NCBI GenBank assembly: GCA_032622095.1
Contig: CP136069.1
Location: 123,556,126-123,620,125, forward strand
Source: Siphonodentalium dalli
Taxonomy: Eukaryota; Mollusca; Scaphopoda; Gadilida; Siphonodentaliidae
Direction: 5' to 3'
DNA length: 64,000 nucleotides
The first letter of the stretch is position 1. Each line of letters starts with the position of its first letter. Positions 23,201-34,216 of this stretch are shown here, piece after piece. The position numbers and the translations under genes were made by a program. Below the pieces are notes generated by a model that was not told the origin of the DNA, did not search any database, and was given only the letters and a program-made list of their open reading frames with translations.

Positions 23201-26200
23201 CCCCCTGCTGATGGTGGGGGTTCTCCCCCTGGAATTTATTTGAATTTTGAATTTTACTGAGAGGTAAATTTGATAAAGTTTCTCAAGCATAACTTTGGAA
23301 ATTTTTATATATGTATGGATTGGAAATGCTTATAAGTTATTGTCAGATATCTTTTGGTTCAATGGATTATGCTTATCCTGCGTGAAATGAGACTTACCAT
23401 TATCACAATTCATATAATAGGCTATTTTATAAAATTCAAGTGAGACACGTATACATAATATACTACATGTAGTACAGAAACAATGTCTATTAAGTTAGTA
23501 ATTACTATTTATAGTACTAATCTCTATGTTAATTTTTCATTTGGTATTATGAGATCCCACCTGATAACCAGGTTGATGTGATCAAATTGTTAATGTTCCT
23601 GTACAGTATTTGATTGAAATACTGAAGGCTGAATGATAACAAACCTGAACTCAAACTATTTGAAGTTTCACAGATGAAAGCTAGATAAAGCCAAACATAC
23701 TTTACAGTATGATTCCAACTGTTAAACTTAAATCTTTTTGTAAACTTATATTTCTTATGTCAATATATATAGATATATAAACGTTTTGCATCTTGATATG
23801 ATATTAATTGGGACCAAAATTAAAAGAATATGTAAATAATTCTTTTCTTTTTTTTGGTCCAATTTTTTTTTTTTTTGCAATGGCAATAAAAAGTTTAGGG
23901 TCGGGGTCTGTCGGGTTAGCGGAAACAAACGTCTTTTTTTTTAGGCCTTACAGATTTACTATTTTGGTATTACATATTTACTATTTGTTCAATAGCAGCT
24001 AATTTCAAACAGTTCAATTCAGATTTCAATCAAAATCACTCCAGTGCTTTCTTAATGGATCCTCCCATCAGTTATAAAACTATGGTAGCAATACACGATT
24101 TCCAGCAATTTTGCCAACCTGGGAGGGGGTACTGTACTTCAAATCAATGCTGAGCCATTATCTTTGACATAGGTCCCATCAAGCATGTTTTAATTTCGAC
24201 AGAAATATTAGGTTTAATCATTTTAGCTTCTTCGTACAATTTGTCATTGAGTTATGCCCCTTGGTTTGCACACACAAAACGCTCAATTTTACCCATTTTT
24301 TGACTCAAATTGACCATTTTCAACCCAAAAAAACAGACCATGATAGAGCGAATGTCAGTAAATAAGCTTCTTCCACCTGATAGAGCTATGTTAGAGCTGA
24401 GAAATATTTGAAATATCGTATCAATTCGAAAAAAATGACAGATGACAGAATTCAGGGGAGAGAAATCTGGCTATTTTCCTGTAACCAATAACACAGAGTT
24501 GGCCTTCACTGAATACGAAAACCCTGTTGCGTATCCAAATTTTTCACTTTTTTGAGAACTTTCCCAGTTTTGTAAAATAAATAAACCTTCAAACCAGTAA
24601 TGACACAGTTAACACAGGCTACACTGGCTGTTATGCCCCCCAGATACTTATTTTTCAATTTTTCAGACCCCCTACAACCTGTGAAATCGTGTACTGCTAC
24701 CTATACTTTGGAATGGTAATGGTAATGTTCAGGTAATAAAAGCAGACGAACAGATCATTGAAGTGCAGAAGGATTCATATTCTTTGATAGGAAATGTTCA
24801 AATAATAAGTCCAAGGGAGCTACTCATCAATGAGTAATTAGTCAAGAAAGAGTTAACATGGTATAGCCGATCCACTACTAGAATAAGCAGCAAATTACCT
24901 AATTATAACACTATAACTAAGTCCTAGTTTATACAAAGATCAAATGACATTTCATGAAAGATTACTTTACTATAAACTTTCTAAAGTTGACCATAAAACA
25001 TGTATAACATGTCCATTGCACTTCATCTTTTTATATAATGTGCAAGAGACCTGTACTGCACAAATGATAAATTCTACTCTTGTTGAGCCCAATGATCATT
25101 TAGATCAGAGAGAACTGTACAGATTGTGGCATTGAGAAAGGTAATATTTTATGGAACAATTCGCAACCAATGCACATAGCATAGTTTTCTTTAAGGATTT
25201 GTTGAAATCAGTTATTCTTTAAATAACAGCATTTTGCAATTGCTTATTTTTCTGCTTTGGCAACTTCAACTGTTTGTCTTTTGAAATAGTCATTGACAAA
25301 TCATAAACAAAAATTCAATGTTCTATGAATCCATTAATATCATTTGGCAACTTCTTCGAAATTTTTTTAAATGCTGGTGATATCTCTCAAAACAGTTTAG
25401 CAAACAACACTGTTGTCTGGTAAATAGTTGAATAATATTGTGTATATGGTTTGATAAGGCCTCAATGTTCCTTTAACAAGATTGAGGCTGAAAATTATAG
25501 TTGGCTAAAATAAATGAAACTGTAGCTCAACCTGGAGAGAGAATACGGTCATACATTACAGTCAAAAAGAGTGATAAGGAATGCAGAAAGATCGGATGAA
25601 GGATGTGGCCTGTAGGGTGTGCCAAAGGATTTAGTCAAGCAAAGTGTGAAAATCCAAGATGGCCACTGGTGGCTATGTTTTTTAACAAATTTCAGAAAAA
25701 AATTTGATGGCTCTCATCTCGAGGTCACCCCGAAGATCCATATGAAGTTTGGTGATAATCGGATGAGTGCATCTAGATCCTAAACATGTCTATTATATTT
25801 CAAAACAATTCTCCAATAAATGCGGGCTGGAGGGTGTGCTGATGGAGTCAAATCTGTAATCCAAGAATGCTGCCTGCGGTCATGTTTTTTAACAAATTTT
25901 GGAAAATTTTGATGGCTCCCATCAAGAGGTCACCCCCCGCAAGATACATATGAAGTTTGTGATGATCGGATGAGAGAGGTAACCAGTAGGGTGTGCTCAA
26001 TGATTTAGTCATACAAAGAGTAAAATCTAATGGCCACTGGCAGTCATGTCTTTTCAACAAAATTCAGTCACCCAAAAGATTCATATGAAGTTTGGTGATG
26101 ATCGGATGAGTGATCTGGTCTGTAAGGTGTGCCAAAGGATTTAGTCATGCACAAGAGTAAAATCCAAGATGGCTGGCTGCCGACGACCATGTTTTTTTTA

Positions 26201-29200
26201 TAGAAAATTGTTCAAATTCGATTGCTCCCATCTAGAGGTGATCCTAAACATGCCTGTAAATGGCTCCCATCTAGAGGTCACCCCGAAGAACCATATGAAG
26301 TTTGGTGACAATCAGATTAGTTATGTGACCTGCAGGTCGTGCTAACAAAAATTATTGATGGATGGACGCAGACGACTCAAGACATCGACGGATACCAACC
26401 CATGAGCTAACAAGAGCTACGCTGGGCGTGCAATATACGCCCTCTCTTGGGTCGGCGGAAACTGATAAAAAAGGGGCATAACTCTGGTAAAATTGGCGGA
26501 CGGAACTCAAATTTGAACTTGACCTGTGTTTTGGTGGGAGAAAGTAATATACCAAATTATCATTGAATCCGATAAGCTCTAGTAAAGTTATCATGCGGAC
26601 AAAAAATTTCAGGGATTTTCTAAGTCAAATTACTTAAAATAAGGGGCATAACTCCGGTGAAAATTGGCGGACGGAACCCAAATTCGAACTTGAGCTGTCT
26701 TTTCTCCTAATAAACCCACATACCGAATTTGATTGAAATCGGTTCACTCTAACTAAAGTTATCATCCGGACAACAAATTTCAGGGATTTTCTAAGTCAAA
26801 TTACGTCAAAAAAGGGGCCATAACTCTCGCAAATATTATCGGATTAAAACGAAATTCGGACTTGAGCTGTATTTCGATATATGTAATCCACAAAAAAACG
26901 GGTTTTGCGTATAAACATTCCAAAATCGAGTTATCATCCGGAAACCAAAAAACATAAGAAAAACTGAATTTTCTGAGTCGAAAAAGGGGCATAACTCTGC
27001 CAAAAATGGTCGGACAGAACCCAAGTTCGAACTTGACCTGTGTTTTGGTGGGAGAAAGTAATATACCAAACTCGGATTCGTTCCGATAAACTATACTAAA
27101 GTTATCATCCGGACAACAAATTTCAAGGATTTTCTAAGTCAAAAAACGTTAAATAAGTGGCATAACTCCGGTGAAAATTGGCGGGCGGAACCCAAATTCG
27201 AACTTGAACTTACTTTTCGGCTAATAAAGCCACATACCAAATTTTACTAATTTTGATTCACTCTTAACTAAAGTTATCATCCGGACAACAGGTTAACGGA
27301 CGGACGGACGCCCGGACGGACGGACGGACGCCCGGACGGACAGACCAATACTATAATACGGCCTTTTTTTCAAAAGGGCGTATAAAAATTGGGTACAGAC
27401 AAATTCTGTCCAATATTTGTTACGATATGCTGACTTACTGTTTATTATTGAGCACTGATCTATCTCATCTTGGCACCAACGAGTAGTTTTGGTAATGTTA
27501 ATGAAGTCCCATGCATCTAAACCACCTGGGCAGCCAATGATTTTTGGAATGACTCTGAGAAATAAGACACAATATACATATAGCAATCCTCCAGAAATGT
27601 TATAAGTGGCAATTTGGCCCTTTGTCGCCAAAGAAAACAAATGCTCAATTTAATTATTTTTCCATATGAACAAATTGTACAAAATGGTACCACTTTGAAA
27701 TAGTACGTTACGTTAACAAAAATTTGTTTTGTATTTTTATGTTTTCGATTTTCATTTGTGTTTACCAATTACAGGGGCTCATTTCAATTAAAAATTGTGT
27801 TCAATTATTTTATACCATACCACCCTACTGTGGGTATACAGCTTCATACTGTGGTATAATTTCTACTGTGGGTGTAAATGTTCAAATGTAATTTTGTGTG
27901 TTAAAGACATATTTATGGACTTGTTCGGGTGCGTGAAACTGATAAATTAGTACTCAGGCGCTATTCCAACTTGGGGAATGAAGCATTCTACTAACATCGC
28001 CAATAATCTCAAACTAATCGACCATACAACTCCATAGAAAACACCGTCTGAACTACTTTCAATTGTAAATATTTACATCTCGATTCAGGACGTAACAATC
28101 GGCGATAAACTAACGCAAAATATTTCGCCATCGATACTCATTGCATTTAATACTAGTAAATATAGAAGACTGGCGGTGTGTGTTGTAAATTTGGATTAAT
28201 ATCCATAAAAATAACTACTTTGAGCAAGATTATTCTCCATTTCAATTAAATCACCCAACAGAGTGTTTCACATCACTTTAATCGTTTATACCCATTGTAG
28301 AACTACATCATAGTTGGGAAAACAGTTCTTATGTTACATTCATTGTAGAACTACATCATAGTTGGGAAAACAGTTCTTATGTTACATTCATTTAAATTTG
28401 GAAGTTGTCATAATTTCAATTAGATATGACGAACATTGCCTGCATGTCAATAAAATGTACCTTGCTAGTGTTATATGAACTATGAAACATATGAATGGTT
28501 GTATAAAGTAACTGGTGGCTCAGAAACAGACTGACATAAGGACATAAATGTTTGCATCACTACGCGTGACGGATATTCCTTATAGCGTCATGTTTGTGTC
28601 TCTCGGTGAGGATATACATTAAAAGTAAACAACGCAGTAGTTGAATTCGTGGAACAAATCAAAAATGATAATTATGGCATAAATAAAATACACCCATAGT
28701 AGCCAAGAGTAAAAGAATTTTCACCACTCGTGGTATTGTAGTTCTAACCACTCGCCAAAAGGCTCCTGGTTAAAACCACAATTCCACTCATGGTGAAAAT
28801 TTGGTATTCTCGGCTGAATAGTCAATAACTCATAGCAAATACTTCATAAAATTTATTTGACAGTCACATAGTTATTAATGACTGCCACAAACCAATTGGT
28901 ACCTGTCATTTTGTCCAGCACCAAAATTTGAGTTATATCCAGGTTTGCCCAATTGAGATATGAGCCCCTCAGTAAGAAATTAAATTTAATCATGTCCTTC
29001 AGCGGACAATGATTTAGCTACATTATGATACTGACTACTGAGCCAATATTCAATGACCAAATGAGCGAGTGTAATATTTATAACGCTATGGTGACAATGA
29101 ATAAACTCTGATAGAAAATTAGTCAAATACATGTATTTAACAAGTGTAGTCGTCAAAACTTACAGCAGCTTTAATTTTGAAACGCCTCTTAAATCTTCAC

Positions 29201-32085
29201 CTGTTATATTTTGTAGAGGATTATTCTCAATTACTCTGAAACACAAAGTTAATTTATGATATTTTAAGACAACACCACTGACAAAGGTGACGATGTTAAA
29301 CAATATCAGCTAAAATTTATTGGCTGTTAAATAAAGTGTTTACTGTGATCATGCCCACTGCTAATTTGAAGAACAGTATGTGTGATAAAAATTAACTTCA
29401 TCATGTCTTGTTCAAATTAGTTACTATTAAGATAAATCTTTACATTCTAATGTAGAGCACAATCAGTGACATATTATTGTGTAGCTTCGAACAAATTATT
29501 TCCTGATATAGAAAACATAAAACTTATATTTTTATCTGATTCTATGCTGTCAAGTGAGATGTTATCTTAACGATATAAAACCTGTATGTGGTGATTTTAA
29601 TGCAAACCAAGTGTGAATACTCACAATTGTTCAAGATTTGTTGTATTAACAAAGAGATGTGTTACATTCTTCAGACCACATCCACTCAGGTCAATCCTAT
29701 AAAGAAATGAAACAACAAATGAATATAAGATTACATTTATCTATTTTCATTAAATATAAACCAAGGACACCTTGAAAAGAAAAGCTGCTATCAATTAATA
29801 TCAATTCTTTATAGAATTTCTTATAACATTCATGGGGATATTTAAAAAAAAACAGAAATCCATGCAAAAACATTTGAAGCATACCAAGAAGGATAACTCT
29901 ATCTTGTTAGCAGAGTCGTGGAAAATCGCAGATAAGCTAAAAGATTTACCACAAATTACAATAAAAATAAACCAATTTAATACTATGCCTTTATTGACAA
30001 ATAATACACCCCATCTTCAGTTTTATCTGTATTTTATTCACAAAATAGCTATTTGTTGTCATGAAATCGCGATTTATAAAAATTATTTGTTGTTGTAATT
30101 GTGGCCCGGAAGAGATAGACCATCTTTAATCCATTACACTTCTGAATGGTTTTCCAGAAGGGATATTAATTAGCACTATAAATCAATGTCTTAATGGAAA
30201 TTTGAAATTTGCCAATTATTGTGTGAAGTTTAGTACCAGTACTACTTCCATAGCAACACAGAATATTTTAACACTTTCATGATGTGAGCTTCACATATTA
30301 TATAAGAGAATGCATTCACACAGGGTTTTCGCAAAATTTCAAGAAGCTCCCATCATGAAAGGGTTAAATGATACACGTACAGTAATGCCCTAATTAATCG
30401 ACTCCATAACCACAGCAGAATTATGGGTAACTTTTCAGGTTTTAGTCGGATTTAATTCTGCTGTGGTTATGGAGTCGATTAATTAGGGCATTACTGTACA
30501 GCATGATGATGTCTAACAATGTCAAAGTAAATACTGTTAGGCCAATGCGTTCTCTTATATATGCGAGGCTCTCTTTGGGAGACTCGCACATATCAGAGAA
30601 TGCGGAGAATGCATTGGAACAGGGTTTTAGCAAAATTTCAGGAAGCTCCCATTATGAAAGAGTTAATTAGTATAAACCTCAAAGAACAATAGAATCCAAG
30701 CTGAGTGTTATCAGTGTGATCATAAACTACCAAATTTCTCATTCATAGTTGTTATTTTTAATCCCTATTAAGGGTGCCCTTCTGACTGAAGGAATATATC
30801 AGTTGCAATTTTTGCCTTGAAATAGTTTGTGTCATTTGCAGAATATGGTCCCCAGAGGGTGAATCTAGTGATGCAATACCCTGCAGAGCACGCTAGGATA
30901 ACTAAATTCACCCTCGGGTGGCCTCATTCTGCTTAGGCCTCATCTTCTGGGAGGTATCTATAGTCTCAAATTAACATTGTTTTCAGTTACTTTTTCCCTT
31001 CTGTTCAGTTTCTATATCCCTTTTAATGATAAACTGCATAATCGAGGTGACTAATTGGTGAACATCACCAACTTCAACTGATGAAATTCAATCTTATCCT
31101 AGCCGAGGTCTCCCAAAGCAGTTGAGGCCGCAGCAGAAGGAGGATACCAGAGGGTCAATTTGGTGATGCTAGCCTACCATGCGCCATGCGGGATATCGTC
31201 ACTCTATGGTGACCTCATTCTGCAAATCTGCTACAGACTTTCAAGTTTACAGTATTTCAGCGAAAATATGAAGTTACTTAAGTTTATTTTCATATGTGAC
31301 ATATAACTGGTCAGGATAATGTTTTTCTCAAAAGTCTATCTCATGGTTCTGAGCTCAAATCATTAAAATATAAATGATTTTAAAACACACATTGTCGTAG
31401 CTTCTATAGCTGATGTCATATAACAAAGGAGTGATACACTTTCTTTTTTACATGTACAAGCATGTAGGTTTTATGGTAACTGTATTAATATCCTTTCAAT
31501 GTTATATATATATGATAGAAATTAAGACCCATTTAAAATATATATGAGGACTGATTCTTTTTCAACTTATTCGATGTAATAAACGGTGAAAATGTTGTTT
31601 TTGTTGAAATATCGATGTATGTTCTGCGCTCAAGTTTCTGAACAAAGTCTATTATTTTCAATGGAAGGGGAATAACTCTATATAGTTAGATGAGTAGATA
31701 TAGAGTTATTCCCCTTCCATTGAAAATAAACTGTAGTTTGAATTCTGTTGCATTCTGGGAGCCACAACTGGGAAAATGATTTCAGCTATTTGCTATTACT
31801 CTATGGGCACCTTCTGAGACATAGATGTTCCAAATGGTGATGAATTATAGTATTTTAATCATATTTTATGACATAGGTTGTTATTAAAACCATATATCAA
31901 GGCACTATAAAACAAAAATAATCGGTGACCCGCAAATTAAGTGGGCCATTAAAATCATACCCTTTGACTGTGACATTGTCGAAGCAGCACCTTCCATGAA
32001 TAGTATATTTGTATTCCTGGCAGTACTGATAGACCAATGATGTAATCATAGGCACAGTGCAGTGATACTGGCATGCATTCACATC
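20131..32085 (-). CDS. ATRAID: ATRAID-like EGF-domain membrane protein (six exons, first exon missing)
   Basis: All-trans retinoic acid-induced differentiation factor, a type I single-pass membrane protein with an EGF-like module, described in vertebrates at lysosomal/nuclear membranes. Six minus-strand exons (32085-31961, 29696-29625, 29235-29164, 27554-27439, 22062-21965, 20232-20131) join with matching phases into 194 residues. Order seen: a cysteine-rich N-terminal block containing GRCCFD; two short leucine-rich pieces (IDLSGCGLKNV, ENNPLQNI); CPGGLDAW; an EGF-like module ending GYHGYKCLRQ; a transmembrane helix (about residues 167-187 of the visible part); and a basic tail ERRLVKG. The same block order and the CPGG-AW and GYKC-RQ signatures occur in human ATRAID (about 229 residues). 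The missing part is the signal-peptide exon: the first visible codon starts a phase-0 exon and no convincing upstream exon was found between 32.1 and 38 kb. The introns hold many mobile elements. Confidence 0.9.
20481..21794. repeat. TTTAAAGATA-family element interrupted by R2 element
   Basis: Left part 20481-20765 and right part 21718-21794 together match the uninterrupted relative at 27901-28282: GGACTTGTTCGGG, TCGATTCTGGA, GGCGATAAACTAACG, then ATAACTACTTTGAGCAAG and AGAGTGTTTCA. The ends are TTTAAAG and CTTTAA. Lies in the ATRAID intron before the last exon. Confidence 0.8.
20767..21717. mobile_element. R2 element, about 950 bp, copy 1
   Basis: Starts AACAAGAGCTACGCTGGGCG with the hairpin GGGCGTGCAATATACGCCC and ends CAAAAGGGCGTATAAAAA. 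The inside is several diverged sub-units of about 160 bp containing GGGGCATAACTC, GGCGGACGGAACCCAAATTC and TTATCATCCGGACAACA. The uninterrupted sequence at 28.2 kb shows this is an insertion. No transposase; superfamily not assigned. Confidence 0.82.
21965..22062 (-). CDS. ATRAID: ATRAID exon, EGF-like module
   Basis: A 98-nt exon on the complement with acceptor GTATTTTCAG and donor GTTAGT. In the frame set by the neighbouring exons it encodes an EGF-like pattern (C-6-C-9-C-1-C-8-C) starting CPANASEC and ending GYHGYKCLRQ. Other frames are open but lack the cysteine pattern. Sequence just past the donor (21900-21962) is a short dispersed repeat also present at 61571-61625 and 62008-62068. Confidence 0.9.
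22085..22455. mobile_element. MITE with TTAAAGGTACTCAATCCGA-type ends, diverged
   Basis: TTAAAGATACATAATCCGAA at the left and GGATTGTGTACATTTAA at the right; the inside shares TTGAACAAAATGTTGATA and TAATCGATTCTGATAACT with copies at 52.7, 58.4 and 62.8 kb. In an ATRAID intron. Confidence 0.75.
22494..22694 (+). repeat. 22-bp minisatellite
   Basis: TTTACTATTTTGGTATTACA plus TA repeated about nine times, with two variant units. A short detached piece of the same array is at 23953-23990, next to an inverted TTAGGCCTAAAAA / GTTTGTTTCCGCTAA flank. Confidence 0.92.
22695..24002. repeat. Segment bounded by inverted GTTTGTTTCCGCTAA motifs
   Basis: TAGGCCTAAAAAAAAA...GTTTGTTTCCGCTAA at 22692-22727 appears inverted at 23918-23950, and minisatellite units lie outside both ends. 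Likely an insertion into the minisatellite or a rearrangement. Contains a GGGAGGGGGTGACCCCC motif (about 23190). Confidence 0.5.
24005..25555. other. ATRAID intron, unassigned sequence
   Basis: No exon recognised. 24725-24860 resembles the TTAA-3 MITE (GAAGTGCAGAAGGATTCATA, ACTCATCAATGAGTA) but lacks clean ends. Confidence 0.45.
25560..26350 (-). repeat. R1 tandem repeat block, reverse orientation
   Basis: Complement of the R1 phrases, for example CCGAAGATCCATATGAAGTT and GTGCCAAAGGATTTAGTCA, in at least four diverged units. Located in the large ATRAID intron. Confidence 0.85.
26409..27387. mobile_element. R2 element, copy 2
   Basis: Nearly identical to 20767-21717 over its full length and in the same orientation, with the same two ends. 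Its inner right side has extra CGGACGGACGCC units (27297-27345). The high identity of two copies 5 kb apart, each in an ATRAID intron, suggests recent transposition or gene conversion. Confidence 0.84.
27439..27554 (-). CDS. ATRAID: ATRAID exon, CPGG block
   Basis: A 116-nt exon; acceptor TTATTTCTCAG, donor GTAAGT on the complement. Encodes VIPKIIGCPGGLDAWDF and then WCQDEIDQC. The CPGG(L/I)(D/N)AW motif is the most diagnostic part of the family. The codon at the 3' border (A + AT) gives Asn leading into the EGF exon. Confidence 0.9.
27901..28282. repeat. TTTAAAGATA-family element, uninterrupted copy
   Basis: TTAAAGACATATTTATGGAC at the left to CATCACTTTAA at the right. This is the empty-site relative of the element at 20481-21794. 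Confidence 0.8.
28293..28388 (+). repeat. 48-bp perfect tandem duplication
   Basis: CATTGTAGAACTACATCATA and the following GTTGGGAAAACAGTTCTTAT occur twice at 48-bp spacing without visible mismatch. Confidence 0.9.
28390..29160. other. ATRAID intron, unassigned sequence
   Basis: No exon or repeat recognised apart from AT-rich runs. Confidence 0.4.
29164..29235 (-). CDS. ATRAID: ATRAID exon, leucine-rich piece 2
   Basis: A 72-nt exon; acceptor TGTGTTTCAG, donor GTAAGT on the complement. Encodes VIENNPLQNITGEDLRG, aligning with the ANPLKGDL..FRG segment of human ATRAID. Same length and phases as the preceding exon, as expected of one leucine-rich unit per exon. Confidence 0.86.
29625..29696 (-). 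CDS. ATRAID: ATRAID exon, leucine-rich piece 1
   Basis: A 72-nt exon on the complement; acceptor TTCTTTATAG, donor GTGAGT. Encodes IDLSGCGLKNVTHLF and continues to NLEQ, matching the leucine-rich stretch after the first cysteine block in vertebrate ATRAID. Phase 2 in, phase 2 out. Too short to be found as an ORF. Confidence 0.85.
30268..30367. mobile_element. TTAA-2 MITE, complete miniature copy
   Basis: Only 100 bp: TTAACACTTTCATGATG at the left, CATCATGAAAGGGTTAA at the right, TTAA on both sides, and one GCATTC...TATATAAGAGAATGC arm. In an ATRAID intron. Confidence 0.82.
30379..30499. mobile_element. Mariner-like foldback MITE, short copy
   Basis: ACAGTAATGCCCTAATTAAT to ATTAATTAGGGCATTACTGT, arms otherwise identical to the family but with the centre deleted; TA on each side. 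Lies 12 bp from the preceding TTAA MITE. Confidence 0.88.
30538..30666. mobile_element. TTAA-2 MITE, right part
   Basis: Hairpin GCGTTCTCTTATATATGCGA with complement, then CTCCCATTATGAAAGAGTTAA. No left TTAA end; a duplicated GAATGCGGAGAATGC sits inside the right arm. Confidence 0.7.
30814..31246. mobile_element. Double-hairpin MITE
   Basis: GCCTTGAAATAG start, left hairpin at 30840-30930, core with TATATCCCTTTTAATGATAA, right hairpin (diverged) to about 31220, end ACTTTCAAG. Fits the ends of the 8491 copy. Confidence 0.78.
31653..31728. repeat. Perfect 31-bp inverted repeat
   Basis: TATTTTCAATGGAAGGGGAA continuing to CTCTATAT at 31653-31683 is the exact complement of 31698-31728, with a 14-nt loop. 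No flanking duplication was noticed. Confidence 0.9.
31961..32085 (-). CDS. ATRAID: ATRAID exon, N-terminal cysteine-rich block
   Basis: Reading the complement: acceptor CTTTTGTAG, 125 nt, donor GTATGA. Encodes DVNACQYHC at its start and GRCCFDNVTVK at its end; the paired cysteine in RCC is shared with vertebrate ATRAID. Ends in phase 2 (GG), completed by the first base of the next exon. The phase-0 start implies an upstream exon carrying the signal peptide. Confidence 0.88.
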
Positions 32086-32189
32086 CTACAAAAGAAAGAG
32101 ATTGTCTATGACACTGTAGCACAACTTGGGAAGGGGATAATTTGGAAAATGTTATGCATCAAAATAAGGAAAGTTACTGTAACAAGATG

Positions 32190-32310
32190 GCTGTTTTTTT
32201 TAAAATGAATTTCAGAAAAAAATTATACCTCCTGTCTAGAGGTCACTTCAAAGATCAATTATGAAGATTGGTGATGATCGAATGAGGGATGTGGCCTGTC
32301 GGTTGAATCT
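32190..32310 (-). repeat. R1 repeat fragment, reverse
   Basis: AGAGGTCACTTCAAAGATCA and TGGTGATGATCGAATGAGGG correspond to the complement of R1. Immediately upstream of the first visible ATRAID exon. Confidence 0.65.
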
Positions 32311-34215
32311 CAGTCATGCATTGTACTAGTACTATCTGGGTACTGACATGACGGGTCATAAGTGCATCAATATGCATACCATGTTTATGATACATGCATC
32401 AGTCCTGAAATGCTTTAAGATATAGTCCACCAAAGTGGACTAACCGGATAAGGGGTATTTTAATATTTGGACATTTAGGAGTCCCCTTAATGGCCTTATC
32501 TTTATCTTGAGGGAAAGAACAGTTGTAAATGTCCAAATATAAAATGAGTTCTTTCCTGATAAATCTACTTCAAATAGTGAACAACTTAGGATACAGTCCT
32601 TAAATTTGCCATTATAAAATCATACACACCACTAGACTAGAGTAGTCGAGTAGTGGATTTTCAGTAGTATTTATTAATTTTATGCTGTCACGGTCTGTGT
32701 TTATTATACTAATTACGGTACATTTGATTTTTGGTTCGAAAATTCAGTTGAGAACGATGTCAACTGCAAAACGTTCGTTTGTTTCGAAAAAAGTCTAACT
32801 TTTTTGCCAAATTTGGGGTACAATTATATGAAGGATAACCGATGGTCAGCTATGATTTTTCTCTGTCCAGTGGTAGTCGCGATTCGATTTGGACTCGATT
32901 TGGATTTGGATTTGATGTTGTAGGTACATCATAGGATGATGTCATGACGTCATGGGATTTTGTCCAAAAAAGTGTGACCCATTTTAGCTGTTTAAAAGTG
33001 TGTTGTGTTTTTGGGTGTTAACATAAGAAGAATAACGGCTGTTAGGGCCTGGAGTTGATTTTGTCTTTGCTAGCATGTCATGAAAGTGTTGCAGTTAAGA
33101 ATAAAATAACGAAAAGTTCAAATCTGCCCTTCAAGTTCAATCTGAAGCCGTGTATCAAAGTCGATGGTACCTGAATAAAAGTAATTCTATGATATTCTTC
33201 TATATATGTGCAAAATGTCAAGAAATTATATGGTAATAGATGTCTTTTTATTTGTTTTTCAAGACACACAAAAATAACTTATTAAGTCCATTAATTGTTG
33301 ACGTCGTCATTGCCCAAATACGTCAAAACAGAGTCACACAGTGCCAATGATAACTCAATGGAAAGAACGGCTGATAAAATGCTTATTTTTCGCTTCAAAT
33401 TGCCATAACATTTAAACCAATTGATTATTTTCAATGATATATATATGCTGAAATGGATATCCGGTTGACAACCGGCTACCATCGGCAAACTACGATCAAC
33501 CGGATAACTGCTATGTATTAAACACACGCGATGCCAACAGAAAAAACTAATGTATTCAGGTCCTTAATCAGCACGAGACTGAAAACAGTAGCTTTTAAAC
33601 ATGTGTACTTTATCAATTTTGCCACAAACTTTATCACTCAGAGGGGTACACAGTCGAAATTACGTGTATTAAAAGTCAAAATATGGTCCGAGATCAAAAG
33701 TCTTCCATGAATGGCAAGTTACATAGCCTGGGCTTTGGCGGCTTAACATCAAAGATGCATGACGTCGTCTTTGATGTTCCGATATCCGGTAAAACATGTG
33801 CACTGAGTCGTCAGCAAAGATCAATGCAATTGTTTTCAATGCAGAATGCCCTGGTCATTTGACATCTACTCTCCAACTCACTACAGTATCATGGATACTC
33901 AAGAAATGCGTAAATAAGTTGTCTGGGCTCATTTCCGAAAACAAATAATGAGCATAAAGTCATTGGTTGAAAATAGGGGATATCCGGTTATGATCCATTT
34001 AAATTTCATGTCGAGGTTAACCGCAAACCGGCTACAAAAATTGGTCAACTGTTTCAGCACTAATAAACATCGTTTTGATTGTCATTCTCGCTTCTATACA
34101 TTGATACAAACATTTCCATATAGTTTTGGGTTTGATTTTTTTGTCACGTCCTTAGTCTAAATGTTGACACAGTCAATTGAGTCATCGACATCGCGTCATC
34201 AGACAGTGAGCATAG
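32310..34215. other. Unassigned sequence between ATRAID and the 34.5-kb palindrome
   Basis: The ATRAID first exon and promoter would be expected in or beyond this stretch on the minus strand. No signal-peptide exon with a phase-0 donor was found. GACGTCATC-type motifs occur around 32945 and 33300. Confidence 0.4.
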
Positions 34216-34216
34216 T

